NCBI GenBank assembly: GCA_002327985.1
Contig: DCVM01000126.1
Location: forward strand, 3,320-67,319
Reading direction: 5' to 3'
Source: Syntrophaceae bacterium UBA2188
GTDB taxonomy: Bacteria; Desulfobacterota; BSN033; UBA1163
Length of the DNA: 64,000 nt
Part shown: positions 40,393 through 49,730 of the stretch, in pieces
Layout of the letters: each line of letters starts with the position of its first letter
How positions within the stretch are numbered: the stretch's first letter is position 1
Translations under genes and position numbers: made by a program
The notes under the pieces: model-generated
Seen by the model: the letters and a program-made list of their open reading frames with translations, nothing else
The model's database searches: none
What the model was told of the DNA's origin: nothing

Positions 40393-40437
40393 TAGGTCGG
40401 ACTTTGTGAAAAATTTATCAGAAAGGAGGGGGGAAGA

Positions 40438-41271
40438 TTGCATAAGATTACATACAAGAGGGAAATGGCTGAAAAAACGGTGTGCCATCTTAAGGTAGAG
40501 GCACCCAGAATTGCCCGGAAGGCGAAGCCAGGACAATTTGTCGTTTTAAAGGTTAATGAAACGGGGGAGAGAATTCCTTTGACCATGGGAGGAACCGATC
40601 CGGCGACAGGATTGATCGACCTGATCTTCCAAGTCGTTGGAAAGTCCACTGCCCTCATGAGAACCCTCAATGTAGGAGATTCCATCCAGGATATCATCGG
40701 GCCCTTGGGAAAACCGACCCATATTGAAAATCTTGGAAAGGTGATCTGTGTGGGGGGTGGAACCGGGGTTGCCGTGATGTACCCCATCACCAAAGCTTAC
40801 AAAGAAGCGGGAAATCATGTCATCGCTATCATCGGCTCTCGAACGAAAGACCTTTTGATCTTAGAGGATGAGATGAAGGCAGCCAGTCATGATTTGAGGG
40901 TGACGACGGATGATGGGAGTTATGGAATTCACGGATTCGTCACAGATGTCCTCCGGAAAATTTTGGACGAACAAAAAGATGTGAAATTGATTGTGGGGAT
41001 TGGCCCCGTACCCATGATGAAGTTTTTATGCAAACTGACCAAGGAATATGGAGTCAGGACAATGGTAAGTTTGAATCCCATCATGGTGGATGCCACAGGA
41101 ATGTGCGGAGCCTGTCGGGTGACGGTGGGAGGTAAAACAAAATTTTGTTGTGTGGATGGCCCGGAATTTGATGGCCATGAGGTCGACTATGATGAATTGG
41201 TAAAGAGGCAAAGGGCCTATCTCACAGAGGAGAAGGTATCCATGGAACAATTTAAGACGGCAGGAAAATAA
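40438..41271 (+). CDS. nfnA: NfnA-type ferredoxin-NADP+ oxidoreductase subunit (sulfide dehydrogenase SudB family)
   Basis: 277 residues, TTG start behind GGAGGGGGG. FAD-binding barrel (PGQFVVLKV ... RIPLTMG), NAD(P)-binding domain (VGGGTGVAVMYPITKAYKEA) and a C-terminal 2Fe-2S site with CGACRVTVGGKTKFCCVDGP. Together with NfnB it forms the bifurcating NADH-dependent reduced ferredoxin:NADP+ oxidoreductase of anaerobes. Eleven bases before nfnB. Confidence 0.9.
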   Translation: MHKITYKREMAEKTVCHLKVEAPRIARKAKPGQFVVLKVNETGERIPLTMGGTDPATGLIDLIFQVVGKSTALMRTLNVGDSIQDIIGPLGKPTHIENLGKVICVGGGTGVAVMYPITKAYKEAGNHVIAIIGSRTKDLLILEDEMKAASHDLRVTTDDGSYGIHGFVTDVLRKILDEQKDVKLIVGIGPVPMMKFLCKLTKEYGVRTMVSLNPIMVDATGMCGACRVTVGGKTKFCCVDGPEFDGHEVDYDELVKRQRAYLTEEKVSMEQFKTAGK

Positions 41272-41282
41272 AGGGGGTTGAG

Positions 41283-42695
41283 ATGGCAGAGAAAGAAGAG
41301 AAAGAAAAGAAACCAAAAGTCCCAAGGCAGAAGATGCCTGAGCAGGAACCCAAGGTGAGGGCGAGGAATTTTAATGAGGTTCCTTTTGGATATACGCCTG
41401 AATTGGCCCAGTTAGAGTCGAGTCGTTGCCTTCAATGCAAGAAACCGAAATGTATTGAGGGATGCCCGGTAGAAATCGATATCCCCGCCTTTATCAAACT
41501 CATCCAAGAGGGGGATTTTGACGGTTCGGCTCGGAAATTAAAGGAACGCAATAGCCTCCCTGCTGTTTGCGGTCGCGTCTGTCCTCAAGAAGACCAGTGT
41601 GAAAAGGTATGTATCGTTGGGAAGAAAGACCAACCCGTTGCCATCGGCAGGCTGGAGCGATTTGCTGCGGATTGGGAGAGGACAAAAGGAACGATTACCA
41701 TCCCTGAGAAGGCGCCATCCACGGGTAAGAAAGTGGCAGTCGTGGGATCAGGTCCAGCAGGTTTGACCTTAGCAGGGGATCTCATTCTTAAGGGACATGA
41801 GGTCACCATTTTTGAAGCCCTCCACAAAACCGGGGGTGTTCTCATTTATGGCATTCCAGAATTCCGTCTCCCCAAGGATATTGTTCAGTCGGAGGTTAAC
41901 TATCTGGAGAAATTGGGTGTAAAAGTAGAGTGCAACTGCGTCATCGGAAGAATCGAGACTGTTGACGAAATTCTTCAGGAATATGATGCTGTTTTCTTGG
42001 GTCTGGGGGCAGGCCTTCCCCAGTTTTTAAACGTCCCTGGAGAGAACTATTGTGGCATCTATTCAGCCAATGAATATTTAACGAGATCCAATTTGATGAA
42101 GGCGTACCTCTTTCCTAAATATGATACGCCAATCGCCCGAGGAAAGAATGTGGCCGTCTTTGGAGCAGGGAATGTGGCCATGGATTCAGCCAGGACGGCT
42201 CTGCGATTAGGAGCGGACACTGTTCGAATCATCTATCGACGATCAAGGGATGAGATGCCGGCTCGTATCGAAGAGGTTCACCATGCAGAGGAAGAGGGCG
42301 TCCAATTTTATCTCCTTACCGCTCCTACAAAATTTTTGGGAGATGATAATGGATGGGTGACCGGCGTCGAGTGTCTCCAGATGGAATTGGGGGAACCCGA
42401 TGAGTCTGGAAGGCGCAGACCGGTTCCCATCAAAGGTTCAGAATTTCAATTAGAGTGTGATCTGGCTGTGGTGGCCATTGGTGCTGGTCCTAATCCACTT
42501 CTTCCGACACAGACACAGGGTCTGGAGCTTAATAAGAGAGGTTATATCGTCGCTGACCTCGAAACCGGAAAGACATCCAAACCCGGAGTTTGGGCAGGAG
42601 GCGATATCGTAACCGGTTCAGCCACTGTCATCCTGGCCATGGGAGCAGGGAGAAAGGCAGCCAATTCGATTCACGAATATCTGATGAATAAGTAG
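41283..42695 (+). CDS. nfnB: NfnB / glutamate synthase small-subunit-like flavoprotein
   Basis: 470 residues. N-terminal double 4Fe-4S region (CLQCKKPKCIEGCPVEIDIP, CGRVCPQEDQCEKVC), FAD motif VVGSGPAGLTLAGDL (about 152-166) and NADPH motif VFGAGNVAMDSARTAL (about 290). The family includes GltD and NfnB/SudA; the directly preceding nfnA makes NfnB the likely identity. The complex links NADH, NADPH and ferredoxin pools by flavin-based bifurcation. Confidence 0.92.
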   Translation: MAEKEEKEKKPKVPRQKMPEQEPKVRARNFNEVPFGYTPELAQLESSRCLQCKKPKCIEGCPVEIDIPAFIKLIQEGDFDGSARKLKERNSLPAVCGRVCPQEDQCEKVCIVGKKDQPVAIGRLERFAADWERTKGTITIPEKAPSTGKKVAVVGSGPAGLTLAGDLILKGHEVTIFEALHKTGGVLIYGIPEFRLPKDIVQSEVNYLEKLGVKVECNCVIGRIETVDEILQEYDAVFLGLGAGLPQFLNVPGENYCGIYSANEYLTRSNLMKAYLFPKYDTPIARGKNVAVFGAGNVAMDSARTALRLGADTVRIIYRRSRDEMPARIEEVHHAEEEGVQFYLLTAPTKFLGDDNGWVTGVECLQMELGEPDESGRRRPVPIKGSEFQLECDLAVVAIGAGPNPLLPTQTQGLELNKRGYIVADLETGKTSKPGVWAGGDIVTGSATVILAMGAGRKAANSIHEYLMNK

Positions 42696-42723
42696 TGTCG
42701 ACATTGCATGCTAACGAAATGAA

Positions 42724-42757
42724 GGAGAGGGCAGAACCAGGTGGGTCTGCCCTCTCC
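42724..42757 (+). terminator. strong hairpin after nfnB
   Basis: GGAGAGGGCAGA pairs perfectly with TCTGCCCTCTCC around a 10-base loop, 30 bases beyond the nfnB stop. No long T-run follows, so it may be an mRNA-stabilising hairpin or an imperfect terminator. Confidence 0.6.
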
Positions 42758-42780
42758 AATATTATCTCCAATATCATTGA

Positions 42781-42809
42781 TTGACAGGCTTTTATAAAAA
42801 GGGTAGATT
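42781..42809 (+). promoter_or_regulatory. promoter of the DUF6982-like gene
   Basis: TTGACA (42781-42786), 17-base spacer, TAGATT (42804-42809), about 50 bases before the gene. Confidence 0.65.
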
Positions 42810-42866
42810 CTTCTTCGGGCAGGTAGGCCATGATGACTTTGTTAAACCGTTTACGATAAATGGAGG

Positions 42867-43283
42867 ATGAAGGTGGAACGCCTTCAAATCGTTGCACGAT
42901 ACAGGGATGGCAAGATCATGAAGGGTTTTACCAATGATTTCTTTCCAAACAAGGATCGTTTCCATCTCTTTCCTCATGATAACCCCTCCGGGAGTGGAAT
43001 CGAGGTGGTGTTGAGTAGACTCAAGGCTGTTTTTATCGTTCGGGATTTCATAGGAGATCCACACTATAATGAACGGAAAAAGTATATGGAAGGAGAAAAG
43101 GTTTCTGGCGTGAAAGTGGAGGTGACGTTTGAGGATGGTGAAGTCCTGGTTGGGTCAACGTTAGGCTACGACCCAAAACGACAGGGGTTTTTTCTCTTCC
43201 CTGCTGACCCCCAGAGCAATAATATAAGGATATTTGTAGTATCCTCTCATTTAAAAAATGTCCGTTATCTATCTCTCGATTAG
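42867..43283 (+). CDS. DUF6982-like protein with two related beta domains
   Basis: 138 residues. Two halves share a pattern: VARYRDGKIMKGFTNDFFPN ... FHLFPHDN ... LKAVFIVRDF in the first and VTFEDGEVLVGSTLGYDPKR ... FFLFPADP ... IRIFVVSSHLKNV in the second. This internal repeat and the DGE-x-x-x-G motif match a domain common in Desulfobacterota. Function unknown; no enzyme residues evident. Confidence 0.7.
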   Translation: MKVERLQIVARYRDGKIMKGFTNDFFPNKDRFHLFPHDNPSGSGIEVVLSRLKAVFIVRDFIGDPHYNERKKYMEGEKVSGVKVEVTFEDGEVLVGSTLGYDPKRQGFFLFPADPQSNNIRIFVVSSHLKNVRYLSLD

Positions 43284-43374
43284 AGATCAATAAATCTTTT
43301 AAACTTTAATCTTCACATGTTGAGGTGGAATCCGCATCCTCTCGTCCCAAGGCTTCTTTCTGGTGGCAAAGGAT

Positions 43375-43403
43375 TTGACACCGTTTTCTTAATCGAATAT
43401 GTT
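43375..43403 (+). promoter_or_regulatory. promoter of the peptide ABC operon
   Basis: TTGACA (43375-43380), 17-base spacer, TATGTT (43398-43403). A small hairpin GGCAG-GCGTTA-CTGCC follows in the leader. Confidence 0.7.
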
Positions 43404-43482
43404 ACGGTATATTAAATGGTGAACCAATTGGATCGTAGCGGCAGGCGTTACTGCCAAAATGATTACTATGTGAAATAAGCTC

Positions 43483-45618
43483 GTGACCATCCGCAAGATT
43501 CTCATACTTGTTCCCATATTCATTATCGTCTTCTTGCTCCAGTCTTATTTCTGGGTGCCCACCTACGAGCAGCAGTCAAGAGGAAATCCTGGCCGGCTTA
43601 ACGAATACATCACCGCATCCATCGGGGATGCGAGCCTCCTGAACCCGATCCTTTCCGCGGATTCGGCAAGCAGTGAGATCAACCACTTGGTCTATGAGGG
43701 TCTGATTGATTATAACGAAGACCTACGCTTCAGGGGGCGATTAGCCAGATCATGGAAAATCTATGAAGAGGCTTTTTTCTATGTCAATGAACAGGCATCG
43801 ATTCCTTCGATAGGAAGGGCTGGAGCGGAAGAAATTGTTGAGCTTCTGAGGAAGGCCAACCCAGGGACTCGGCCATTCGATCCTCAGATGAAGGCCTCAT
43901 TAGAAAACATCGAGGAAATTACTCTCCTCCCCGCCAGGGAATTTGTGATAACCCGGCAAGAGAAAGAGGGGACGGGCTCTGGGCAAACAAAAGAGATCAC
44001 GATTCGGGTGAATGCTCCAGCCAGAATTCGGCTGGTCCTGAAAGAGGTGGACCAGTTCCTTTTTCAGAGTCTTTCCAAAATCCTTGGCGAAGATTATTTC
44101 AGCACCTTCAAGGGGGAGAAATATGTACGAATCACTCCAGAGGTTGAACCGAGCAGGAAGATGCAATACATCCAGGAGGTTCTTCCTTCCACAGAACATA
44201 ATCCCATTATCGTTTTTCAATTACGGCCCGATGTCACATTTCATGACGGCCATCCCTTTGACGCCCATGATGTCAAGTTCACCTATGATGCAATCATGAA
44301 TCCTAAGAACCTCTCCCCGCGACTCTCCGACTATGAGCCAGTCAAGGAAGTGACCGTGGTTGATCCCCACACCGTCCGTATCGTTTACAAACGGCTTTAT
44401 TCCCCAGCGCTCGGAACATGGGTCATGGGAATGCTTCCGGAACATCTTCTCAACGAGGAGGTCCTCCAGAAGGAGGCCATCCAATCCGGGAAGGATCCAG
44501 AGAAATTTTCCATGCGCCAGAGTCGCTTCAATCGTCATCCAATCGGATGCGGTCCCTTCGTATTTAAGGAGTGGAAGTCAGACCAGTACATTCTTCTGGA
44601 CAGGTATGCTCAATATTGGGAGGGACCCCCCCATTACAGCCGGTATTTTTATCGAATCATCCCTGATCCTCTCACTCAAGAGATGGAGTTCTATGCGGGG
44701 ACGGTGGACGCCTATGCGGTTCGTCCCCATCAGGTCGAACGGTTGAAAGAAGATCCAACTTATCAGAGTTTCTCAGGCCTCTCCTTTGGCTACAGCTATA
44801 TCGGTTACAACATGCGGCGTGAGCCGTTCAATGATCCACGGGTTCGTCGTGCCCTCGGCATGGCCATGGATGTAGACCAGATCATTCAATACGTCCTCTT
44901 TGGTCAAGGGGAACGGATTACAGGCCCCTTTGTCCAACAAACGGATTATTACAATAAGCATATCAAACCCCTTCCCTATGACCCGCAAGGTGCCCTGAAA
45001 CTCCTCGAAGAAGCGGGCTGGAGGCGCAACCAGGAAGGCTGGCTGGAAAAGAATGGAAAACGGTTCCAGTTTACGCTCATCACGAATAGTGGTAACGAGC
45101 TTCGCAAGGCCATCCTGACCGTGGCTCAGGATGCGTGGAAGCAAATGGGTATCGACGTCCGGACGGATCTTCTGGAATGGGCAGTCTTCATCCAGGAGCG
45201 TGTCAATAAATTGGATTTTGACGCGTTGATCCTGGGCTGGAGCATGGGGATCGAGCCCGACCTTTACCAGCTCTGGCATTCCAGCCAGACCCATCCGTAT
45301 CAACTTAATTTTGTGGGCTTCAAGAATGAGGCAGCGGACGATCTGATCATCAAGATCCGGCAGGAATACGATCATGAGCAGCAGGTGGCGTATTGTCATC
45401 AACTCCACGAGATCATTGCCAAGGAACAGCCCTATACCTTTCTCTATGTGGGCAAATGGACGGCGGTTCTGGATAAAAGGATTGTGGTCAAGGAGACGGA
45501 TACAGAGGGAAAAGTAATCTATAAAAAGATCACGCCCACAAAAACTGGAAACTACATGTTCTATTTCAACCGGTGGATCAAGCTTCCTGAAGCCCCTGTC
45601 TTTAGTCCCGAAGGATAG
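43483..45618 (+). CDS. membrane-anchored extracellular solute-binding protein, family 5 (peptide type), with large insertion
   Basis: 711 residues from a GTG; a stop at 43471 excludes earlier starts, and the ribosome binding site is weak. Residues 5-27 are a membrane anchor/signal (ILILVPIFIIVFLLQSYFW). Family-5 core: GDASLLNPILSADSASSEI, FQLRPDVTFHDGHPFDAHDV, NMRREPFNDPRVRRALGMAM, EEAGWRRNQEGWLEKNGKRF. About 135 residues (105-240) are inserted between the first lobe start and FQLRPDV; typical members have 500-550 residues. First gene of the transporter operon, three bases before the permease gene. Confidence 0.9.
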   Translation: MTIRKILILVPIFIIVFLLQSYFWVPTYEQQSRGNPGRLNEYITASIGDASLLNPILSADSASSEINHLVYEGLIDYNEDLRFRGRLARSWKIYEEAFFYVNEQASIPSIGRAGAEEIVELLRKANPGTRPFDPQMKASLENIEEITLLPAREFVITRQEKEGTGSGQTKEITIRVNAPARIRLVLKEVDQFLFQSLSKILGEDYFSTFKGEKYVRITPEVEPSRKMQYIQEVLPSTEHNPIIVFQLRPDVTFHDGHPFDAHDVKFTYDAIMNPKNLSPRLSDYEPVKEVTVVDPHTVRIVYKRLYSPALGTWVMGMLPEHLLNEEVLQKEAIQSGKDPEKFSMRQSRFNRHPIGCGPFVFKEWKSDQYILLDRYAQYWEGPPHYSRYFYRIIPDPLTQEMEFYAGTVDAYAVRPHQVERLKEDPTYQSFSGLSFGYSYIGYNMRREPFNDPRVRRALGMAMDVDQIIQYVLFGQGERITGPFVQQTDYYNKHIKPLPYDPQGALKLLEEAGWRRNQEGWLEKNGKRFQFTLITNSGNELRKAILTVAQDAWKQMGIDVRTDLLEWAVFIQERVNKLDFDALILGWSMGIEPDLYQLWHSSQTHPYQLNFVGFKNEAADDLIIKIRQEYDHEQQVAYCHQLHEIIAKEQPYTFLYVGKWTAVLDKRIVVKETDTEGKVIYKKITPTKTGNYMFYFNRWIKLPEAPVFSPEG

Positions 45619-45621
45619 GAT

Positions 45622-46581
45622 ATGTTATCTTTCATTGCCCGGAATAGCATTCAGAAGGTCATCACCCTGTTTTTCGTCTCCGTGATCTCCTTCCTGGTCA
45701 TTTACCTCGCCCCAGGCGAGCCGAGCCAGGTGGACCCGCTCAATCCCAAGTTCACACCAGAGATGGTGGAACGATTCCGTCAGCAGTTTCATCTCGATCA
45801 ACCTCTTTATGTTCAATATGCCTTTTTTTATGGTGACCTCTTTACAGGGAAGACGGTGTCATGGAAGGACAACCAACCGGTTCTCAAAAAGGTGTGGGAG
45901 CGCTTCAAGAACAGTCTCTGGCTCTTTGTGGTGGGAACCCTCCTCACCTGGACACTCTCCTTTCCGATTGGAATTCGGTCAGCCATTTTTCGGGGAGGAA
46001 TGTATGATCGGAGCGCTACGTTTTTTTCCTATCTCCTGATCTCCATCCCCGGTTTCTTTTTCGCTTATGTTCTGATTATTCTCGTTGTCACCACTCTTCA
46101 TGTCCCGGTGATCGATATGGAGACGTTCGGATTGGGGGACCCCCCCTGGTATCGCTGGATCATGGACAGAGTCTGGCACTTACTTCTTCCCTCCCTTCTT
46201 GGGGCGACAGGCGGCATTGCGGTCCTATCACGATACGTCCGGAGCCAGATGATGGAGGTGGAAAGTCAAGATTACGTCCGGACGGCCCGGGCCAAAGGGG
46301 TTCCAGAAGAACAGGTTCACTATAAACACGCCCTCCGGAATGCCCTCTTACCCTTCGTGACCATGTTTGGTCTCATTTTGCCAGGCCTGATAGGAGGGTC
46401 TGTGATCATCGAGTCCATCTTTGCATGGCCTGGGATGGGGCGGATGGCCTATGAGGCCATTTTAGCCAGAGATTATCCCATTGTCCTGACGGTCAATTTC
46501 ATCTCTGCGGTGCTGGTTCTGATCGGCACTTTTATCTCTGACGTGCTTTACATGGTGGTGGATCCGAGAATACGTTTGTGA
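45622..46581 (+). CDS. dppB: peptide ABC transporter permease, DppB type
   Basis: 319 residues, six membrane segments. The EAA loop is clear (YVRTARAKGVPEEQVHYKHA). It forms the channel with the next gene's product and is driven by the two ATPases. Overlaps the next gene by 4 bases. Confidence 0.93.
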   Translation: MLSFIARNSIQKVITLFFVSVISFLVIYLAPGEPSQVDPLNPKFTPEMVERFRQQFHLDQPLYVQYAFFYGDLFTGKTVSWKDNQPVLKKVWERFKNSLWLFVVGTLLTWTLSFPIGIRSAIFRGGMYDRSATFFSYLLISIPGFFFAYVLIILVVTTLHVPVIDMETFGLGDPPWYRWIMDRVWHLLLPSLLGATGGIAVLSRYVRSQMMEVESQDYVRTARAKGVPEEQVHYKHALRNALLPFVTMFGLILPGLIGGSVIIESIFAWPGMGRMAYEAILARDYPIVLTVNFISAVLVLIGTFISDVLYMVVDPRIRL

Positions 46582-47753
46582 TGAAGGCCTATTCGGAAAA
46601 TTATTTTCAAAAGACAGGAATGGAGAGGCCCCTTGCACCGAGGGAGACCCGTTGGCGTGAGGGTTGGAGGCTTCTCAAGCGAAACCGGCTTGCCTTTGCA
46701 GGTCTTGTCATTTTTATTCTTTTCTTCCTTATTGCCCTGGCTGGACTCTTCCTCACCTCTGGAACGAAGCCTGTATTTGATCCAGCGGTTGTGCGATTGG
46801 AAGAAAAATTGCGCCCTCCCCTCTCCAATGCCAAGCTGGAGATTTTAAGTTCTGACCGGGTTCCCCGATTGGGGCTCTATCTCTTCGGCACGGATGAGCT
46901 GGGACGAGACGTATTTTCAAGAATGTTGCAGGGGGCATGGGTCTCTCTGACCGTCGGGTTCGTGGCCGTAGGGATAGCGGTGCTCATCGGCATCCTGTTA
47001 GGGGGTATCTCAGGCTATTATGGACAGAACGCGATGAGGGCAGACCAAATTTTCTTGGGAGCGGTTTTACTTCTAAGCGGGGGTTTGGTGCTGATGGGGA
47101 TCACCTTCTTTGGAGTCGTCCTTCTGTGTGTTGGGGGTGTCTTGCTGGTTTTCTTCCAATGGGTAAAGAAGAGAGCAAGCAAGGGGGTTGAAACGGCATG
47201 GACAAGGTTTCTTTGGATGCGAGCCATTTCTATAGATACTCTTATCATGCGGTTTGTTGACATCATGCTGTGTTTCCCGAGCTTTTTTCTCATCTTAACT
47301 GTGGTAGCGCTCCTTCCAGCAAGCATCTACAACATCATGATTGTAATCGGCCTGACGAGCTGGATGGGGACGACGCGTTTTGTTCGGGCAGAATTTTTAT
47401 CCCTCAGGGACCAGGATTTTGTGACGGCTGCCCGTGCTCTCGGGGTGAGCAATTGGCGGATCATCTTTCGCCACATGATTCCCAATGCCATTGCACCCGT
47501 ACTGGTTTCGGCGACCATCAGTATTGCCACGGCAATTTTGACTGAGGCAGGCTTAAGCTTTCTTGGGTTAGGTGTTCCCCCTCCCCACGCCACCTGGGGG
47601 AATATCCTCTCCGATGGTAAGAATTTCATCTTCGATGCACCCTGGCTGACTTTTATCCCGGGGGTCGCGATCTTGATCGTCGTCCTCTCCTTCAATCTGT
47701 TCGGTGAAGGCCTACGGGATATTTTAAATCCAAGACTTAGAGAACGATCATGA
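46578..47753 (+). CDS. dppC: peptide ABC transporter permease, DppC type, with extra membrane segments
   Basis: 391 residues against the usual 280-310. The normal helix order is interrupted after GISGYYGQNAMRADQ by about 60-70 residues containing two more hydrophobic segments (GAVLLLSGGLVLMGITFFGV and LLCVGGVLLVFFQWVKKRAS). The canonical RFVDIMLCFPSFFLILTVVA and the EAA loop (FVTAARALGVSNWRIIFRHM) then resume. Overlaps both neighbours by 4 bases. Confidence 0.92.
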   Translation: MMKAYSENYFQKTGMERPLAPRETRWREGWRLLKRNRLAFAGLVIFILFFLIALAGLFLTSGTKPVFDPAVVRLEEKLRPPLSNAKLEILSSDRVPRLGLYLFGTDELGRDVFSRMLQGAWVSLTVGFVAVGIAVLIGILLGGISGYYGQNAMRADQIFLGAVLLLSGGLVLMGITFFGVVLLCVGGVLLVFFQWVKKRASKGVETAWTRFLWMRAISIDTLIMRFVDIMLCFPSFFLILTVVALLPASIYNIMIVIGLTSWMGTTRFVRAEFLSLRDQDFVTAARALGVSNWRIIFRHMIPNAIAPVLVSATISIATAILTEAGLSFLGLGVPPPHATWGNILSDGKNFIFDAPWLTFIPGVAILIVVLSFNLFGEGLRDILNPRLRERS

Positions 47754-48715
47754 TGCTTTCCATTCAGGACTTAAAAGTCTATTTTTTCAGCGATGGCAGA
47801 GTTGCTCGTGCCTTGGACGGCGTGAGCTATGAAGCCCGAAAAGGGGAGACGGTTTGCTTGGTTGGAGAGTCTGGCTGTGGAAAGACGGTGTCGGTGCTGA
47901 CCATTTTAAGGATCCTCCCACAGCCACCGGGTAGAATCATGGGCGGCAAAGTGCTGTTCAATGGCCAGAACCTTTTGGATTTGAACGAAGAGGAGATGCA
48001 GAAGATCCGTGGCAGGCGCATTGCCATGATCTTCCAGGAGCCCATGACCTCTCTTAACCCTGTGTTTACGATCGAAGACCAGATTGAAGAGGCCATTTTA
48101 GTTCATGAGAAGGTGGACATCGAAGAGGCCCGGCAAAGGTGTATCCAACTTTTAAAAGACGTAGGGATCCCGTCACCCGAGGAGCGCCTGAGAGATTATC
48201 CTCATCAATTGAGCGGTGGGCAGAGACAGCGAGTCATGATTGCAATGGCCCTGGCGTGCAACCCCGAAATCGTCATTGCCGATGAACCCACTACTGCCCT
48301 CGATGTGACCATTCAGGCGCAAATCCTCAATTTGTTTCGCGAATTGAAGCAAAAGCGGGAGATGTCCCTCCTCTACATCACTCATGATCTCGGAGTCGTC
48401 GCCAACATTGCGGATCGTGTCTATGTCATGTATGCAGGGGTGATTGCGGAACAGGGAGAGGTTGCTCATATTTTCCATCATCCACGACATCCTTACACCC
48501 AGGGCCTTTTAGCGTCCCTGCCCAACCGGGTCAAACGGGGCAAGACACTTCACAGCATCCCGGGAACCGTTCCCAATCCTGCGTATAAGCCAGAGGGATG
48601 TCCTTTTCATCCGAGATGTCCTGATGTCATTGGGACCTGCCGAGTCCAATTTCCGGAAATGTGCGATTACGGAGGTGGGCATTTGAGTCGGTGCCCTGTA
48701 CTTTATGAACGATAG
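47750..48715 (+). CDS. dppD: peptide ABC transporter ATPase, DppD type
   Basis: 321 residues. Walker A GESGCGKT, Q-loop FQEPMTSLNPVF, signature LSGGQRQRV, Walker B IVIADEPTTALD, and the C-terminal oligopeptide tail with CPFHPRCPDVIGTC. Hydrolyses ATP for uptake with DppF. Overlaps the next gene by 11 bases. Confidence 0.95.
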   Translation: MMLSIQDLKVYFFSDGRVARALDGVSYEARKGETVCLVGESGCGKTVSVLTILRILPQPPGRIMGGKVLFNGQNLLDLNEEEMQKIRGRRIAMIFQEPMTSLNPVFTIEDQIEEAILVHEKVDIEEARQRCIQLLKDVGIPSPEERLRDYPHQLSGGQRQRVMIAMALACNPEIVIADEPTTALDVTIQAQILNLFRELKQKREMSLLYITHDLGVVANIADRVYVMYAGVIAEQGEVAHIFHHPRHPYTQGLLASLPNRVKRGKTLHSIPGTVPNPAYKPEGCPFHPRCPDVIGTCRVQFPEMCDYGGGHLSRCPVLYER

Positions 48716-49712
48716 AAGCCCCTTGATCGAAAAGAACAATTCCTCAGACGGTCCCCTCCTCAAGGTAAAAGGGCTCAGAAAGCATTTCCCTGTACGCAGA
48801 GGTTTCCTGCAGAGGATCAAAGGATGGGTCAAGGCGGTGGATGGAGTGGACGTCGATATCTTTCGGGGTAGGACGCTGGGCCTTGTGGGAGAGAGCGGGT
48901 GTGGTAAATCCACGATCGGTCGGCTTATTTTGAAACTTCTGGAGCCCAACGAGGGGAAGATTCTTTATAAAGGGAGAGACATCAGCGGGATGACCCAGAA
49001 TGAAGTAAAGCCGTTACGGAAAGAGATGCAAATCATTTTTCAAGACCCGTTTGGTTCGCTCAATCCGCGGATGACTGTAGGCCAATCCATTGAAGAGGGG
49101 CTTCGTACCCTGGGCGTCAAGAACCATGGAGAAAGAAAAGTCAGGGTCAGTCAACTCCTGGAGATGGTTGGAATCGCACCCGAGGCAGCCGACTTCTATC
49201 CCCATGAATTCAGCGGCGGTCAGAGGCAAAGAATAGGGATCGCTCGTGCCTTAAGTGTTGAGCCCTCATTGATTGTATGTGACGAACCGGTCTCAGCGCT
49301 CGATGTATCCATCCAATCCCAGATTATCAATCTTCTGAAGGAATTGCAAAATAGATTGGGTTTGTGTTACCTCTTCATCTCCCATGACCTGAATGTGGTA
49401 GGGTATATGAGCGATACCGTGGCGGTGATGTACTTAGGTCATATCATGGAATACGCCGCAGCGGATGAACTTTACGATCATCCCCTCCATCCTTATACCT
49501 TGGCATTGCTCTCAGCTGTCCCTTCCCCTGATCCGGATCACCGTCGTGCCCAACCTGTATTGATGGGTGATGTCCCGAGCGCCTTGAACCCTCCTCCAGG
49601 TTGCAAGTTCCAGGGAAGATGTCCCTTGGTTGAGGATCGGTGCCGAAGGAAGGAGATTGAGGTCTATCAAGTCAGTCCAGAGCACCAAGTGCGATGTTGG
49701 AAGGTGGCTTGA
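48705..49712 (+). CDS. dppF: peptide ABC transporter ATPase, DppF type
   Basis: 335 residues. Walker A GESGCGKS, Q-loop FQDPFGSLNPRM, signature FSGGQRQRI, Walker B LIVCDEPVSALD and the C-terminal CKFQGRCPLVEDRC. Last gene of the operon; it converges on rlpA with an 18-base gap and no obvious terminator. Confidence 0.95.
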   Translation: MNDRSPLIEKNNSSDGPLLKVKGLRKHFPVRRGFLQRIKGWVKAVDGVDVDIFRGRTLGLVGESGCGKSTIGRLILKLLEPNEGKILYKGRDISGMTQNEVKPLRKEMQIIFQDPFGSLNPRMTVGQSIEEGLRTLGVKNHGERKVRVSQLLEMVGIAPEAADFYPHEFSGGQRQRIGIARALSVEPSLIVCDEPVSALDVSIQSQIINLLKELQNRLGLCYLFISHDLNVVGYMSDTVAVMYLGHIMEYAAADELYDHPLHPYTLALLSAVPSPDPDHRRAQPVLMGDVPSALNPPPGCKFQGRCPLVEDRCRRKEIEVYQVSPEHQVRCWKVA

Positions 49713-49730
49713 GATTCACCGGTGAGGAGT

